Source: Streptomyces aureocirculatus (GTDB lineage: Bacteria > Actinomycetota > Actinomycetes > Streptomycetales > Streptomycetaceae). Taken from it: a DNA stretch of 64,000 nt. The stretch covers positions 171,393 through 235,392 of the forward strand of contig NZ_JOAP01000020.1 in NCBI RefSeq assembly GCF_000720475.1. Reading direction: 5' to 3'. Made by a program: the position numbers and the translations under genes. The first letter of the stretch is position 1. Each line of letters begins with the position of its first letter. The notes under the pieces were generated by a model. The model made no database searches. It worked only from the letters and a program-made list of their open reading frames with translations, and was not told the origin of the DNA. This document shows positions 19,405 to 28,400 of this stretch, one piece after another.

Positions 19405-19458
19405 CTATCGCCCGACCGTGACCCCGGAGGGGAGCACCCATGTCGATACTGCGTTCAC
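19405..19458 (-). CDS. possible 17-codon leader ORF before the hydrolase
   Basis: A GTG at 19458 preceded by GAGGAGGT at 7-base spacing opens a 17-codon frame (NAVSTWVLPSGVTVGR), ending 49 bases before the hydrolase start. The ribosome site is excellent, but such a short frame can arise by chance. The rest of the 307-base gap 19356-19662 shows nothing else recognisable. Confidence 0.25.
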   Translation of the reverse strand: MNAVSTWVLPSGVTVGR

Positions 19459-19662
19459 GGGTACCACCTCCTCGATCTCTCGCACGGCCTCCGGAAATGT
19501 AGCGGTGGTCGTCCTCGTCCGGCAAACGAGTTTTTGCGGGGTCTCCGTGGCCGGATGCCACGCAGGCGCTAGGCGGCGTCCGACGAGTCATGGCGTGTAG
19601 GCAGCGGCCGGTTGCTGGGCGACTCCGCCCTGCTTGTCAGAGGTGCGCAGTACGGTCCTGTC

Positions 19663-20097
19663 ATGGCAGCCAGAATCGATCTGACCCTTGATTGCACAGA
19701 CGCGCAGCTCCTTGCCGAGTTCTGGAAGACGGCCCTGGGGTATGTGGACGAGCCGCCGCCCGCTCCCTTCAGCACCCGCGAGGAGTGGCTCGCGCAGTTC
19801 AACCTCCCGGATGACGACTCCGTTGACGACGCCGCGTGGCTGTGCCATCCCGACGGCGTCGGCCCCCGGCTCTCCATCCTCAAGGTCCCTGAACCGAAAG
19901 CAGCGAAGAACCGACTTCACATCGACGTCCGGGTGCCGGGACATGGCAGTTCCGACGAGCGTTGGGCGCGGATCAAGGCGGAGGCCGAGCGCCTGGTGAA
20001 GGCGGGCGGGAACGTCCGCAGAGAGTTCGACGAGCACCACATCGTGATGGCCGACCCGGAGGGCAACGAGTTCTGCGTCGCTGCGGCCTCGGCCTGA
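19663..20097 (+). CDS. VOC-family (glyoxalase-like) protein
   Basis: This 144-residue protein starts AARIDLTLDCTDAQLLAEF and ends with FDEHHIVMADPEGNEFCVA, the usual start and end of a vicinal oxygen chelate (glyoxalase/bleomycin-resistance-like) fold. A central LHIDVRVPG strand supplies the metal-side His. I chose ATG 19663 because the family fold begins right after it; upstream in-frame sequence is unlikely to be coding. The substrate is unknown, and many actinobacterial members are uncharacterised. Confidence 0.85.
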   Translation: MAARIDLTLDCTDAQLLAEFWKTALGYVDEPPPAPFSTREEWLAQFNLPDDDSVDDAAWLCHPDGVGPRLSILKVPEPKAAKNRLHIDVRVPGHGSSDERWARIKAEAERLVKAGGNVRREFDEHHIVMADPEGNEFCVAAASA

Positions 20098-20180
20098 GGA
20101 CCGACAGGGGCGTGGCAACGCTTCCTGTGGAACGTCGCGTTCGCCGCATGGCCGTTCGTCGACTGCTTGTGAGTTCCCGC

Positions 20181-20430
20181 AATCCGCAAACGAGCAAAGC
20201 CATAAGCGGATCGCGGCGGCAGTAACGGTGCCATGAAAGACATAAGCCCGCTTGTCGTACCTCGTGGCCACGGCCCTGAAGGTCTTGAGTCGGTCGGTTG
20301 ATCGTTCGCTCGACCTCTTTACTGCGTTTGCAGATCGTCTTGTCGAAGCCGGTGGGCCGCCCGCCCTTGCTGCCACGGCCTTGACGGTTGGCCCGCTGGT
20401 TCCTGGGCGCCACCGCAGAGTGATCAGCGG
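20181..20430 (-). pseudogene. IS5-family transposase remnant, frameshifted 3' end
   Basis: The minus strand encodes the C-terminal part of an IS5-type DDE transposase in two frames. One frame reads NQRANRQGRGSKGGRPTGFD, then KEVERTINR. The other continues RLKTFRAVATRYDKRAYVF, then HGTVTAAAIRLWL. The join near 20300 needs a frameshift. The segment with the VERTINR Glu and the RYDKRA block is characteristic of this family. The N-terminal two thirds are missing, and I found no terminal inverted repeats. Confidence 0.8.
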
Positions 20431-20835
20431 AGCGGACCGGAATCCCATGGAGGGACCTACCGCTCCGGTTCGGTAAAAGGAAGACAGTGCACGACAGGCA
20501 TCGGCGCTGGTCAGCGGACAGCGGACGGCACGTGGGACAGGGTTCTGCGGGCTGTCCAGGCTGACGCTGACGCGGAGGGCCCGCGTCGACTGGTCCATGG
20601 TGAGCGTGGACTCCACGGTGTGCCGCGCTCACCAACACGCGGCCGGAGCCTGTCGATCCGCCCCTCGCATTCCAGGACGCCGACGGCGCCCCGTCTCGCA
20701 CCGCGCCGACGAAGCCCCCCCTGGGACGCTACCTATCGGACAAGCCCTGGAACTTCACCGAGTAGCCCGGCCTGGCCGGAGGCGCCACCTTCGGCTATTC
20801 CAGTGGCTGGCACAGCGAAGCCCCCGACCCGCGTC

Positions 20836-20995
20836 GCTGGCGGACGCTGGTACAGCCCGTACGACGGCCGGTACGTCGACGGCCCTCGCCGCCTCGACAC
20901 CGATCATTACGTGCCGCTCGCCGAAAGCTGGGACTCCGGGGCCTCGGCCTGGACGCCCACAGAGCGTGAGGCGTACGCGAATGACCACGCCGACA
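20836..20995 (+). pseudogene. HNH nuclease (DUF1524/GmrSD-C-like) fragment
   Basis: About 53 codons read GGRWYSPYDGRYVDG, then DTDHYVPLAESWDSGAS, then TEREAYANDH. That is the conserved core of secreted actinobacterial HNH-type nucleases (the D-H-x-VPL active-site segment). The surrounding frame is Pro/Arg/Ser-rich out-of-frame sequence, and both the signal peptide and the C-terminal part are absent. It is an isolated fragment next to the IS5 remnant. The rest of the 1.2-kb gap 20098-21311 shows no intact gene. Confidence 0.72.
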
Positions 20996-21311
20996 CGGTC
21001 ACCCCCCGGCCCATGAGCGGGCCCCGCCGCCGAATGCGATCAGCCTGGCCGGCCCGTCGCTCTGCCCACGGTCCCGGGCCCGTTCACCGGAGGCGTTCTG
21101 GAGAATCGTTTTCAGCGTTCCTGACGCGCGCGTCCCGTCGCGTCGCTTACCCGGCGAACTGTCACACTGTCGGCATGACACGTCAGCAACGCAGTGGCGG
21201 AGAAAGCGGTTTTCCGTCGGGGTGCCCGTCTGGGCTTCGTCTCCGTCGGCCATCTCCGTGCACGCGGCGCACCGACGATCACCACGCCGGTACGACGCGC
21301 TGAGCGAGAGC

Positions 21312-21968
21312 ATGGCAGACGACCCCTCGTGCGCGCCGGTCGACCTCCGACGAGGGGCCCCGGCCGAGCGCGTGCCCGCGCACATCTCCCGACGTACTTT
21401 CGTCGTGGCCACCGTCGCGCTGGGAGGCGTGACCCTGGCAAGCAGCGTCGCTACCGGCGCGACTCCTCGTAGCGCCACGGAAAGCGGGGTTGCCGGTCGC
21501 TCCCCAGTCGGCCGCCTCGCGCTCACCGTCAACGGAGAGCATCACACGATCGCCGTTGACAACCGTGTGTCACTCCTCGACCTCCTCCGCGAGCACCTTG
21601 GTCTCACCGGTACCAAGAAGGGATGCGATGCCGGTGCCTGCGGAGCCTGCACGGTTCTCGTCGACGGGCGCCGGGTCGCCTCGTGCCTGACCCTGGCGGT
21701 GCGGCTGGACGGTGCCGAGGTCGACACCGTCGAAGGGCTGGAAAAGGACGGCCGCCTTCACCCGCTGCAACAGGCGTTCGTCGACCAGGACGCCTTCCAG
21801 TGCGGGTACTGCACCCCGGGTCAGATCATGTCCGGCGTCGGCTGCATCGCCGAGGGGCGCACCGGCTCGGCGGAGGAGATCCGCGAGTGGATGAGCGGCA
21901 ACCTCTGCCGCTGCGGGTGCTACGTGAACATCGTCCGGGCTGTCGAGCAGGCTGCGGACCAAGGATGA
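21312..21968 (+). CDS. Tat-exported 2Fe-2S subunit of aldehyde oxidoreductase (PaoA/YagT-like)
   Basis: This protein of about 218 residues has a twin-arginine signal (SRRTFVVATVALGG) and two 2Fe-2S clusters. The plant-type cluster uses GCDAGACGACTVL plus a Cys in ASCL; the helical cluster uses CGYCTPGQ with LCRCGCY. It is the small subunit of a xanthine oxidase-family molybdoenzyme and passes electrons from the Mo site to the FAD subunit. The set resembles E. coli PaoABC, a periplasmic aldehyde oxidoreductase. I chose ATG 21312. The Mo and FAD subunits follow immediately and presumably ride the same Tat signal. Confidence 0.92.
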   Translation: MADDPSCAPVDLRRGAPAERVPAHISRRTFVVATVALGGVTLASSVATGATPRSATESGVAGRSPVGRLALTVNGEHHTIAVDNRVSLLDLLREHLGLTGTKKGCDAGACGACTVLVDGRRVASCLTLAVRLDGAEVDTVEGLEKDGRLHPLQQAFVDQDAFQCGYCTPGQIMSGVGCIAEGRTGSAEEIREWMSGNLCRCGCYVNIVRAVEQAADQG

Positions 21969-21977
21969 GGGACAAGG

Positions 21978-22958
21978 ATGCACCCGTTCGCCTACCTGCG
22001 AGCATCTGGCGTCGAGGATGCGCTCGACGCCGGTCATCGGGGCGGTCGCTACATCGCCGGCGGGACCACCCTCGTGGACCTGATGCGACAGACCGTCGAA
22101 CGTCCGGGCGCCCTGGTCGACATCAGCGGACTGCCCCTGCGCGAGGTCACCGGCACCTCGCAGGGAGGACTGCGGATCGGCGCGCTCGTGCTGATGGCCG
22201 AGGCCGCGGCCCACACCGCGGTCCGCAGCGCCTACCCGGTCATCGCCCAGGCACTGGAGCAGAGCGCCTCGCCCCAGTTGCGGAACATGGCGACCGTAGG
22301 CGGCAACATCATGCAGCGCCCCCGATGCCCGTACTTCCGAGACGTCACCGCGGCCTGCAACAGGCGTGAGCCCGGCTCAGGATGCTCTGCCCGGCACGGC
22401 TTCAACCGCAGTCACGCGATCCTCGGCGCCTCCGATCACTGCGCGGCGGCGCATCCGTCCGACCTGGCCGTGGCGCTTGCCGCGCTCGACGCGGTCGTGT
22501 GCCTGGCCGGGCCCGACGAGTCGCGCAATGTCCCCCTCGCCGACTTCCTGCTGCGACCGGGCGATACGCCACACCGGGAGCAGGACATCCGGACGGGCGA
22601 GCTGATCACAGCCGTCGAGATCCCTGCCCACCCGCAGCCGCTCAAGTCGGGGTACTTGAAGGTCCGTGACCGCCAGTCCTACGCGTTCGCCCTGGCCTCT
22701 GCCGCGGTCGCCCTGCACCTCCGCGATGGGGTGGTCGGACAGGCCAGGGTCGCCGCGGGGGGAGTGGGCACCGTGCCGTGGAGGCTGCCGGCCGTCGAAC
22801 GCCATCTGATCGGCGAACGGCCTTCGCGACGGCTGTGGAAGGAGGCCGCAGCCCGGGCGGCTGAAGGAGCTCGCCCGCTGCGCCACAACCGTTTCAAGAC
22901 GGAGTTGCTCAAGCGGACCGTCGAGCGTCAGCTACACACCGTGGGAGGCGGGACGTGA
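21978..22958 (+). CDS. FAD-binding subunit of aldehyde oxidoreductase (PaoB/YagS-like)
   Basis: This 326-residue protein has the FAD-binding pattern of CO dehydrogenase-type flavoproteins (YIAGGTTLVDLM; ATVGGNIMQ). It also has an inserted Cys-containing loop: RCPYFRDVTAACNRR, GSGCSA and DHCAAAHPSD. This insertion is the 4Fe-4S loop that distinguishes the PaoB/YagS type from ordinary xanthine dehydrogenase FAD subunits. The gene starts 9 bases after the 2Fe-2S gene and overlaps the Mo-subunit gene. Confidence 0.92.
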   Translation: MHPFAYLRASGVEDALDAGHRGGRYIAGGTTLVDLMRQTVERPGALVDISGLPLREVTGTSQGGLRIGALVLMAEAAAHTAVRSAYPVIAQALEQSASPQLRNMATVGGNIMQRPRCPYFRDVTAACNRREPGSGCSARHGFNRSHAILGASDHCAAAHPSDLAVALAALDAVVCLAGPDESRNVPLADFLLRPGDTPHREQDIRTGELITAVEIPAHPQPLKSGYLKVRDRQSYAFALASAAVALHLRDGVVGQARVAAGGVGTVPWRLPAVERHLIGERPSRRLWKEAAARAAEGARPLRHNRFKTELLKRTVERQLHTVGGGT

Positions 22959-25132
22959 AGCCTCAGCCCAATGCGGCCGTCGGCGCGCCCCTGTCCCGGG
23001 TGGAAGGGCGCCTCAAAGTCACCGGCCGGGCCCGGTACGCCGCCGACCACCAGCCCGAGGACGCCGTCCACGCGGTCGTCGTCGCCGGCGACGTCGCACT
23101 CGGCCGCGTCACCGGTATCGACACCCGCGCGGCGCTGTCCCAGCCGGGCGTCCTGCGGGTGATCAGCCACTTGAACGAGCCCGACCTGGCGTATGGCGGG
23201 GTGGCCCGAAGCGAACCGGAACGGGTTTTCCAGGACGATCGCATTCGCTCCTTCGGCCAGCCGGTTGCCGTCGTCGTCGCCGAGACGCTCGAAGGGGCCC
23301 AGCACGCCGCGAGCCTCGTCAAGACGCACTACGACGCCCAGCGACCCATGACGGACTTGACTTATGAGCCGGGTGGCGCCGAGCCGGAGACCTACGCGAG
23401 GGGCGACGCGGAGGCGGCCCTGCGAGCATCTGCCGTGCGCCTGGACATGACCTACCGCCTCGAACGTACGCACCACAACGCCATGGAACCCCATGCCACC
23501 GTCGCCCTCTGGGACGGCGGCCGGCTCATCGTCTGGGACAAGACCCAGGCGGTGCTCGGCACCCGTAACCACCTGGCCGACGTGTTCGGTCTGCCGCGAG
23601 ACTCCGTGCGGGTCATCTCTCCGTACGTGGGCGGCAGCTTCGGTAGCTGCCTGCGGTCCTGGCAGCACGTCACACTCGCGGCCCTCGCCGCCCGCGAAAC
23701 GCGCCGGCCGGTGAAACTCATGCTCACCCGGCGCCAGACGTACTTCGGCACAGGCTTCAGGCCCCGCTACGACTACACCCTGCGCCTGGGCAGCGACCGG
23801 CGCGGCCGCCTGACCGGGGCGGTCCACGAGGTCCGGGGAGAGACATCGCGGTACCAGAACTTCACCGAACCCGTACTGGTGCCCGGGCAGATGCTGTACA
23901 GCGTGCCGCACGTCGAGCAGACGTATCGCACCGTCCCGTTGGACATCAACACGCCGACCAACATGCGCGGGCCCGGCTACGCGACGGGCGTCCATGTCCT
24001 CGAGTGCGCGATGGACGAGCTCGCCCACGAGGTCGGCGTCGACCCGATCGACCTGCGTCTGCGCAACGAGCCCGATGAGGACCCGTCCAGTCGGCTCCCT
24101 TTCTCCACCAGGCGGCTGCGCGAGTGCTACCGGTTGGGCGCCGAGGAGTTCGGCTGGCACCGCCGCAACCGTGAGCCGCGCTCCACCCACGACGGGGACT
24201 GGCTGATCGGCACGGGAATGGCAGCCGCCGTCCACGACAGCGGACGTGCGCCCTGCCGCGCCCGCGTCAGGCTCGACGCCGACGGCACAGCTCTGGTCGA
24301 AGCATCCACCAGCGACATGGGTCCGGGCACCTACACCTCACAGACCCAGATCGCCGCCGACGCCCTCGGTCTCGTCATGCGCAACGTCGCCTTCCGCCTC
24401 GGCGACTCGACCATGCCGCCGGCTCCGGTGCACGGCGGCTCCGCCACCATGGCCAGCGTCGGCTCGGCCGTCCAGGACGGCTGCGACAGACTGCGCCGCG
24501 ACGCCGTCGAACTCGCCGTCGCGGACAAGGCGTCGCCGCTGCACGGCGCCGACGTGAATGACGTAGTGGCCCGTGGCGGCCGACTGCACGTGCGCAACGT
24601 CCCGGCGCGAGGAGAGAGTTACGGGCATCTGCTCACCCGTAACAACCTCACGCACCTGGAAGCCGTCGGCTCGTACGCCCCCGGAGAATCCCGTCACGCT
24701 CGCTTCGCCTTCGGCGCGGTCTTCGCCGAAGTCGCTGTCGACCGGCATCTCGGTCTGGTGCGTGTTCGGCGGATGCTCGGCGTATACGACGTCGGCCGGG
24801 TCATCAACCCTCTGCTGGCCGAGAGCCAGGCCGTCGGCGGGATGGTCGGCGGTATCGGAGCGGCCCTGCTGGAACACACGGTCACGGATCACCGGGACGG
24901 CCGGGTGGTCAACGCCGACCTCGCCGACTACCTGCTGCCTGTCAATGCCGATGTGCCTGACCTCCGGGCCGTCTACCTCAGCGGCGAGGACCGGGATGCC
25001 GATCCGATCGGCGCCAAGGGGCTCGGTGAGGTCGTCCTCGTCGGAGTGGCACCGGCTCTCGCCAACGCGGTCTTCCACGCCACGGGCCGCCGTGTCCGAC
25101 ACCTGCCCATCACTCTGGAGACGCTCCTCTGA
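22955..25132 (+). CDS. molybdenum-cofactor subunit of aldehyde oxidoreductase (PaoC/YagR-like)
   Basis: This 725-residue catalytic subunit of the xanthine oxidase family oxidises a substrate with water-derived oxygen at a molybdopterin centre. Visible features are the N-terminal domain (GAPLSRVEGRLKVTGRARY), Mo-cofactor segments such as VGGSFG and NMRGPG, and the C-terminal GAKGLGEV with the catalytic Glu near residue 691. The GTG start overlaps the previous stop (GTGA). No dedicated maturation chaperone (PaoD/XdhC type) is in the window. The family oxidises mainly aromatic or aliphatic aldehydes to acids; the natural substrate here is unknown. An aldehyde-releasing NRPS begins 303 bases downstream. 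Confidence 0.92.
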   Translation: MKPQPNAAVGAPLSRVEGRLKVTGRARYAADHQPEDAVHAVVVAGDVALGRVTGIDTRAALSQPGVLRVISHLNEPDLAYGGVARSEPERVFQDDRIRSFGQPVAVVVAETLEGAQHAASLVKTHYDAQRPMTDLTYEPGGAEPETYARGDAEAALRASAVRLDMTYRLERTHHNAMEPHATVALWDGGRLIVWDKTQAVLGTRNHLADVFGLPRDSVRVISPYVGGSFGSCLRSWQHVTLAALAARETRRPVKLMLTRRQTYFGTGFRPRYDYTLRLGSDRRGRLTGAVHEVRGETSRYQNFTEPVLVPGQMLYSVPHVEQTYRTVPLDINTPTNMRGPGYATGVHVLECAMDELAHEVGVDPIDLRLRNEPDEDPSSRLPFSTRRLRECYRLGAEEFGWHRRNREPRSTHDGDWLIGTGMAAAVHDSGRAPCRARVRLDADGTALVEASTSDMGPGTYTSQTQIAADALGLVMRNVAFRLGDSTMPPAPVHGGSATMASVGSAVQDGCDRLRRDAVELAVADKASPLHGADVNDVVARGGRLHVRNVPARGESYGHLLTRNNLTHLEAVGSYAPGESRHARFAFGAVFAEVAVDRHLGLVRVRRMLGVYDVGRVINPLLAESQAVGGMVGGIGAALLEHTVTDHRDGRVVNADLADYLLPVNADVPDLRAVYLSGEDRDADPIGAKGLGEVVLVGVAPALANAVFHATGRRVRHLPITLETLL

Positions 25133-25435
25133 GGAGTTCCGGACCCTTGCTGCCTCCTGCGTTCCGGATGCTCGGGGCAAGGGGCGGCGCCGCAGGGCAC
25201 GGGCGTGTCATTCCTTCGGGTGGCTACCTTGCTCCAGACGCCGAATATGTCCAGGTGGCTGGCACGATGGGTATCTGACGAAGGCCCCAGTCACGCAGAA
25301 AAGTCGCTCTTCCCGCCGTGCGCGGTGCTGATTCGCATCGTCGTCGATCCCTCACTCGCCCCCTTGCTTCGCCCTGCCCGAAAGTTCCGTGGCCCCGGCC
25401 GCGACAGGCGCTCCGGCGTCACAGGAGGTTCTCTG
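25133..25435. other. 303-base gap upstream of the second NRPS
   Basis: There is no convincing gene. The frame of the following NRPS stays open through most of the gap, but the translation is not domain-like, and an AGGAGG at 25423 marks the real start further down. This stretch probably carries the NRPS promoter. No SARP-type heptamer repeats were obvious by eye. Confidence 0.5.
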
Positions 25436-28400
25436 TTGTCCCGTCATCAGCTTCGCGTCCAGCCTGGTGGTGGCCACACACCGGTCCTCGGCCCTGTCGC
25501 CGCTTCGGCGCAGGAAACCCTGCCGGTGACCGCGGGACAGCGTGAGATCTGGCTCGCCGAGCAGCAATTCCCCGAAAGACACCAGGCGCTGCGGTTGGGG
25601 GAGTACCTGGAAATCCGCGGGGAGATCGATCCCGGTCTGTTCGAGGCCGCACTGCGGCAGGTCGTCACCGAGGCCGACGCGCTGCGGGTACGTCTTGTGC
25701 CCGGCACAGACGGCCCGGTACAAGTCCTGGACCGGGAGCTGTACTGGACGCTCCCGCTCGTCGACTGCGGCAAGGCCCCTGACCCGGAGGCACATGCCCG
25801 GGCGTGGATCTCCGACGACATGGCGCGTCCCCTGGCCCTGTCCCGCGGCCATCTGTTCAGCTTCGCGCTGTTCAAGGTGGCACCGGACCGATGGTGGTGG
25901 TACCACACGTACCACCATGGCGCGGTGGACGCGTTCGGCTACTCCCTCGTGGCACGACGTGTCGCCGACGTGTACACCTCCCTGGCGCAGGGAAAGGAAC
26001 CAGGACCCACGCCGTTCGGTCCGCTGTCGACGCTGGTCCAGGCCGACCAGGACTACTCCGACTCGTCTCACCGCGAAGACGACCGGGCGTACTGGACGCG
26101 ACAGATGGCTGGATGGACGCATCAGGTCCGCTTGTCGCCCGGGTCCCACGCCACCGGCGGCCTCCCGAGCCCGCGACGATCTTCCGAGGGCCCGCCCCCG
26201 GGAGCCGTCCCGAGGACGGATCTGCTGCCGCTGCTACGGCCCCGGACGCTCAAGGCGGCGGCTGCGCGTGCTGGCACCTCCCGCTTCCGCCTGGTGTTCG
26301 CCGCCATCGCCCTGTACACCCACCGCCTGACGGGTGCCGAGGACGTGGTGGTCGGACTGACCGTCGCAGGCCGGGTGGGACCGGCATCCCGCGAGACACC
26401 GGGAATGCTCGCCAACAGTGTCCCCGTCCGGCTGACCATTCACCCCGGCATGCCGCTGCGGGACCTCCTGGCGCAGGTCGACGCCCGGATGCGCGAAGCG
26501 GTCGAGCACCAGCGCTACCGAGGGGAAGACCTTCACCGCGACCTCGGTCTGACCCGCGGGCCCCGTACCGCCTTCTCACCGGTGGTCAACCTCATCGGCT
26601 TCGACTACAACATCACCTTCGGCGGCCACCGCTGCCTCGCGCACAACCTCTCCTTCCCGCTCGGCGCAGACATGGTGATCATGGTCTGGGACCGCCGGGA
26701 CGGATCGGGTCCACACATGCGCCTGCACGCAGCCCCCGACGTGTACGACGAGGCGCAACTCGTCGACACCCAGCAGCGCCTGCTGCACTTCCTGGCCGAC
26801 ATGGCCGACATGGCCGACTCCGACCTGGATCTGTCCGTCGGCAGACTCCCCGTACGGTCGGCCGACGAGCAGCGGCTCCTGCTCCGGAACGGCGACGCCA
26901 CCGCTGAGGGAGCGCCCGCCGTCCCCGTTCCGACGCTGTTCGAAGAACAGGTACGCCGGACACCCGACGCCGCCGCGGTCGTGGCCGACGGCACGAAGCT
27001 GACGTACGCGGAGGTGAACGCACGGGCGAACCGGCTGGCTCACACCCTGGCCGCCCGGGGCATCGGAGCGGAGGACGTGGTCGCCCTCGCCCTGCCGCGC
27101 ACCGTCGAGCATGTCGTGTCCGTACTCGCCGTGCTCAAGGCCGGAGCGGCCTACGTGCCCGTGGACCCGGCGTACCCGGTGGCACGGAAGGAGTACATGC
27201 TGGCCGACGCCCGGCCTGCGCTCCTGATCGACGATCCGCGAATCGTGACCGAGCTGTCGGAGGGACAGCCGGACACCGACCCCGGCATCGCCGTCGACCC
27301 CCGGCAGCCGGCGTACGTGATCTACACCTCGGGCTCCACGGGACAGCCGAAGGGGGTGGTGGTCACCCACACGGGTATCGCCTCCCTGACCGCACTGCAG
27401 GCGGAACGGCTGAGGATCACCCCCGACAGCAGGGTGCTGCAGTTCGCCTCACCCAGCTTCGACGCCTCCGTGTGGGAGCTGTGCACCGCCCTGCTGACCG
27501 GAGCCGCACTCGTCCTCGTTCCCTCCGGCACCGACCCGGTCTCTGCCCTCACCGATCCCAGCACACGCGTCACGCACGCGCTCGTGCCGCCGTCGGCACT
27601 GGCAGTGGTACCGGATTCGGACGCCAACATCACGACGTTGGTGGTCGGCGGAGAGCCGTGCCCGCCCGCACTGCTGGACAGGTGGGCACGCAACCGGCGC
27701 GTGCTGAACGCCTACGGTCCCACCGAAACGACGGTCATGGGAGCGATGAGCCGCCCGCTCGACCCCACTGGCGCACCACCACCGATCGGACGGCCGATTC
27801 CCGGCAACCGCCTCTACGTACTGAACAGCGCACTACAGCCCGTGGCGAGTGGGGCCACCGGAGAGCTGTACATCGCCGGCCCGTCCCTGGCACGCGGCTA
27901 CCTGCGCCGACCGGCGCTGACGGCCTCCCGGTTCGTGGCCGACCCGTACGGCCCGCCGGGAACACTGATGTACCGGACCGGTGACGTCGTGCGATGGCGA
28001 CCCGACGGAGAGCTGGAGTACGTCGGCCGTGCCGACCACCAGGTCAAGGTGCGCGGTTTCCGTATCGAGCTGGGCGAGGTGGAAGCGGCGCTGACCGCGT
28101 GCCCCGGTGTGGCGCAGGCCGCGGTACTCGCCCGTCCGGACCGGCAGCGCGGCGACGTCCGACTCGTCGCCTACGTCGTTGCGGATGAGGTCGGAGCACC
28201 ACCGCGACAACTGCGCGAGCGGTTGCGGGCGAGTCTGCCCGACCACATGGTGCCCTCGGTCTTCGCGACGCTGGATGAGCTGCCACGCACGCCGAACGGG
28301 AAGCTGAACCGCGACGCCCTGCCGGACTCGGAGCCGGACCCGGAGCCGGAACCGGCCCACCAGCAAGCGCCGCGCACCCCGCGGGAACAACTCCTGTGCG

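Noticed and set aside
20440..20835. Coding sequence upstream of the HNH fragment
   Set aside because: Frames are Pro/Arg/Ser-rich without family resemblance. No signal peptide or start with a ribosome site leads into the HNH core.
25205..25435. Longer N terminus for the reductase-ended NRPS
   Set aside because: The extra 77 residues are not domain-like and have no ribosome site. TTG 25436 has AGGAGG at 7 bases.
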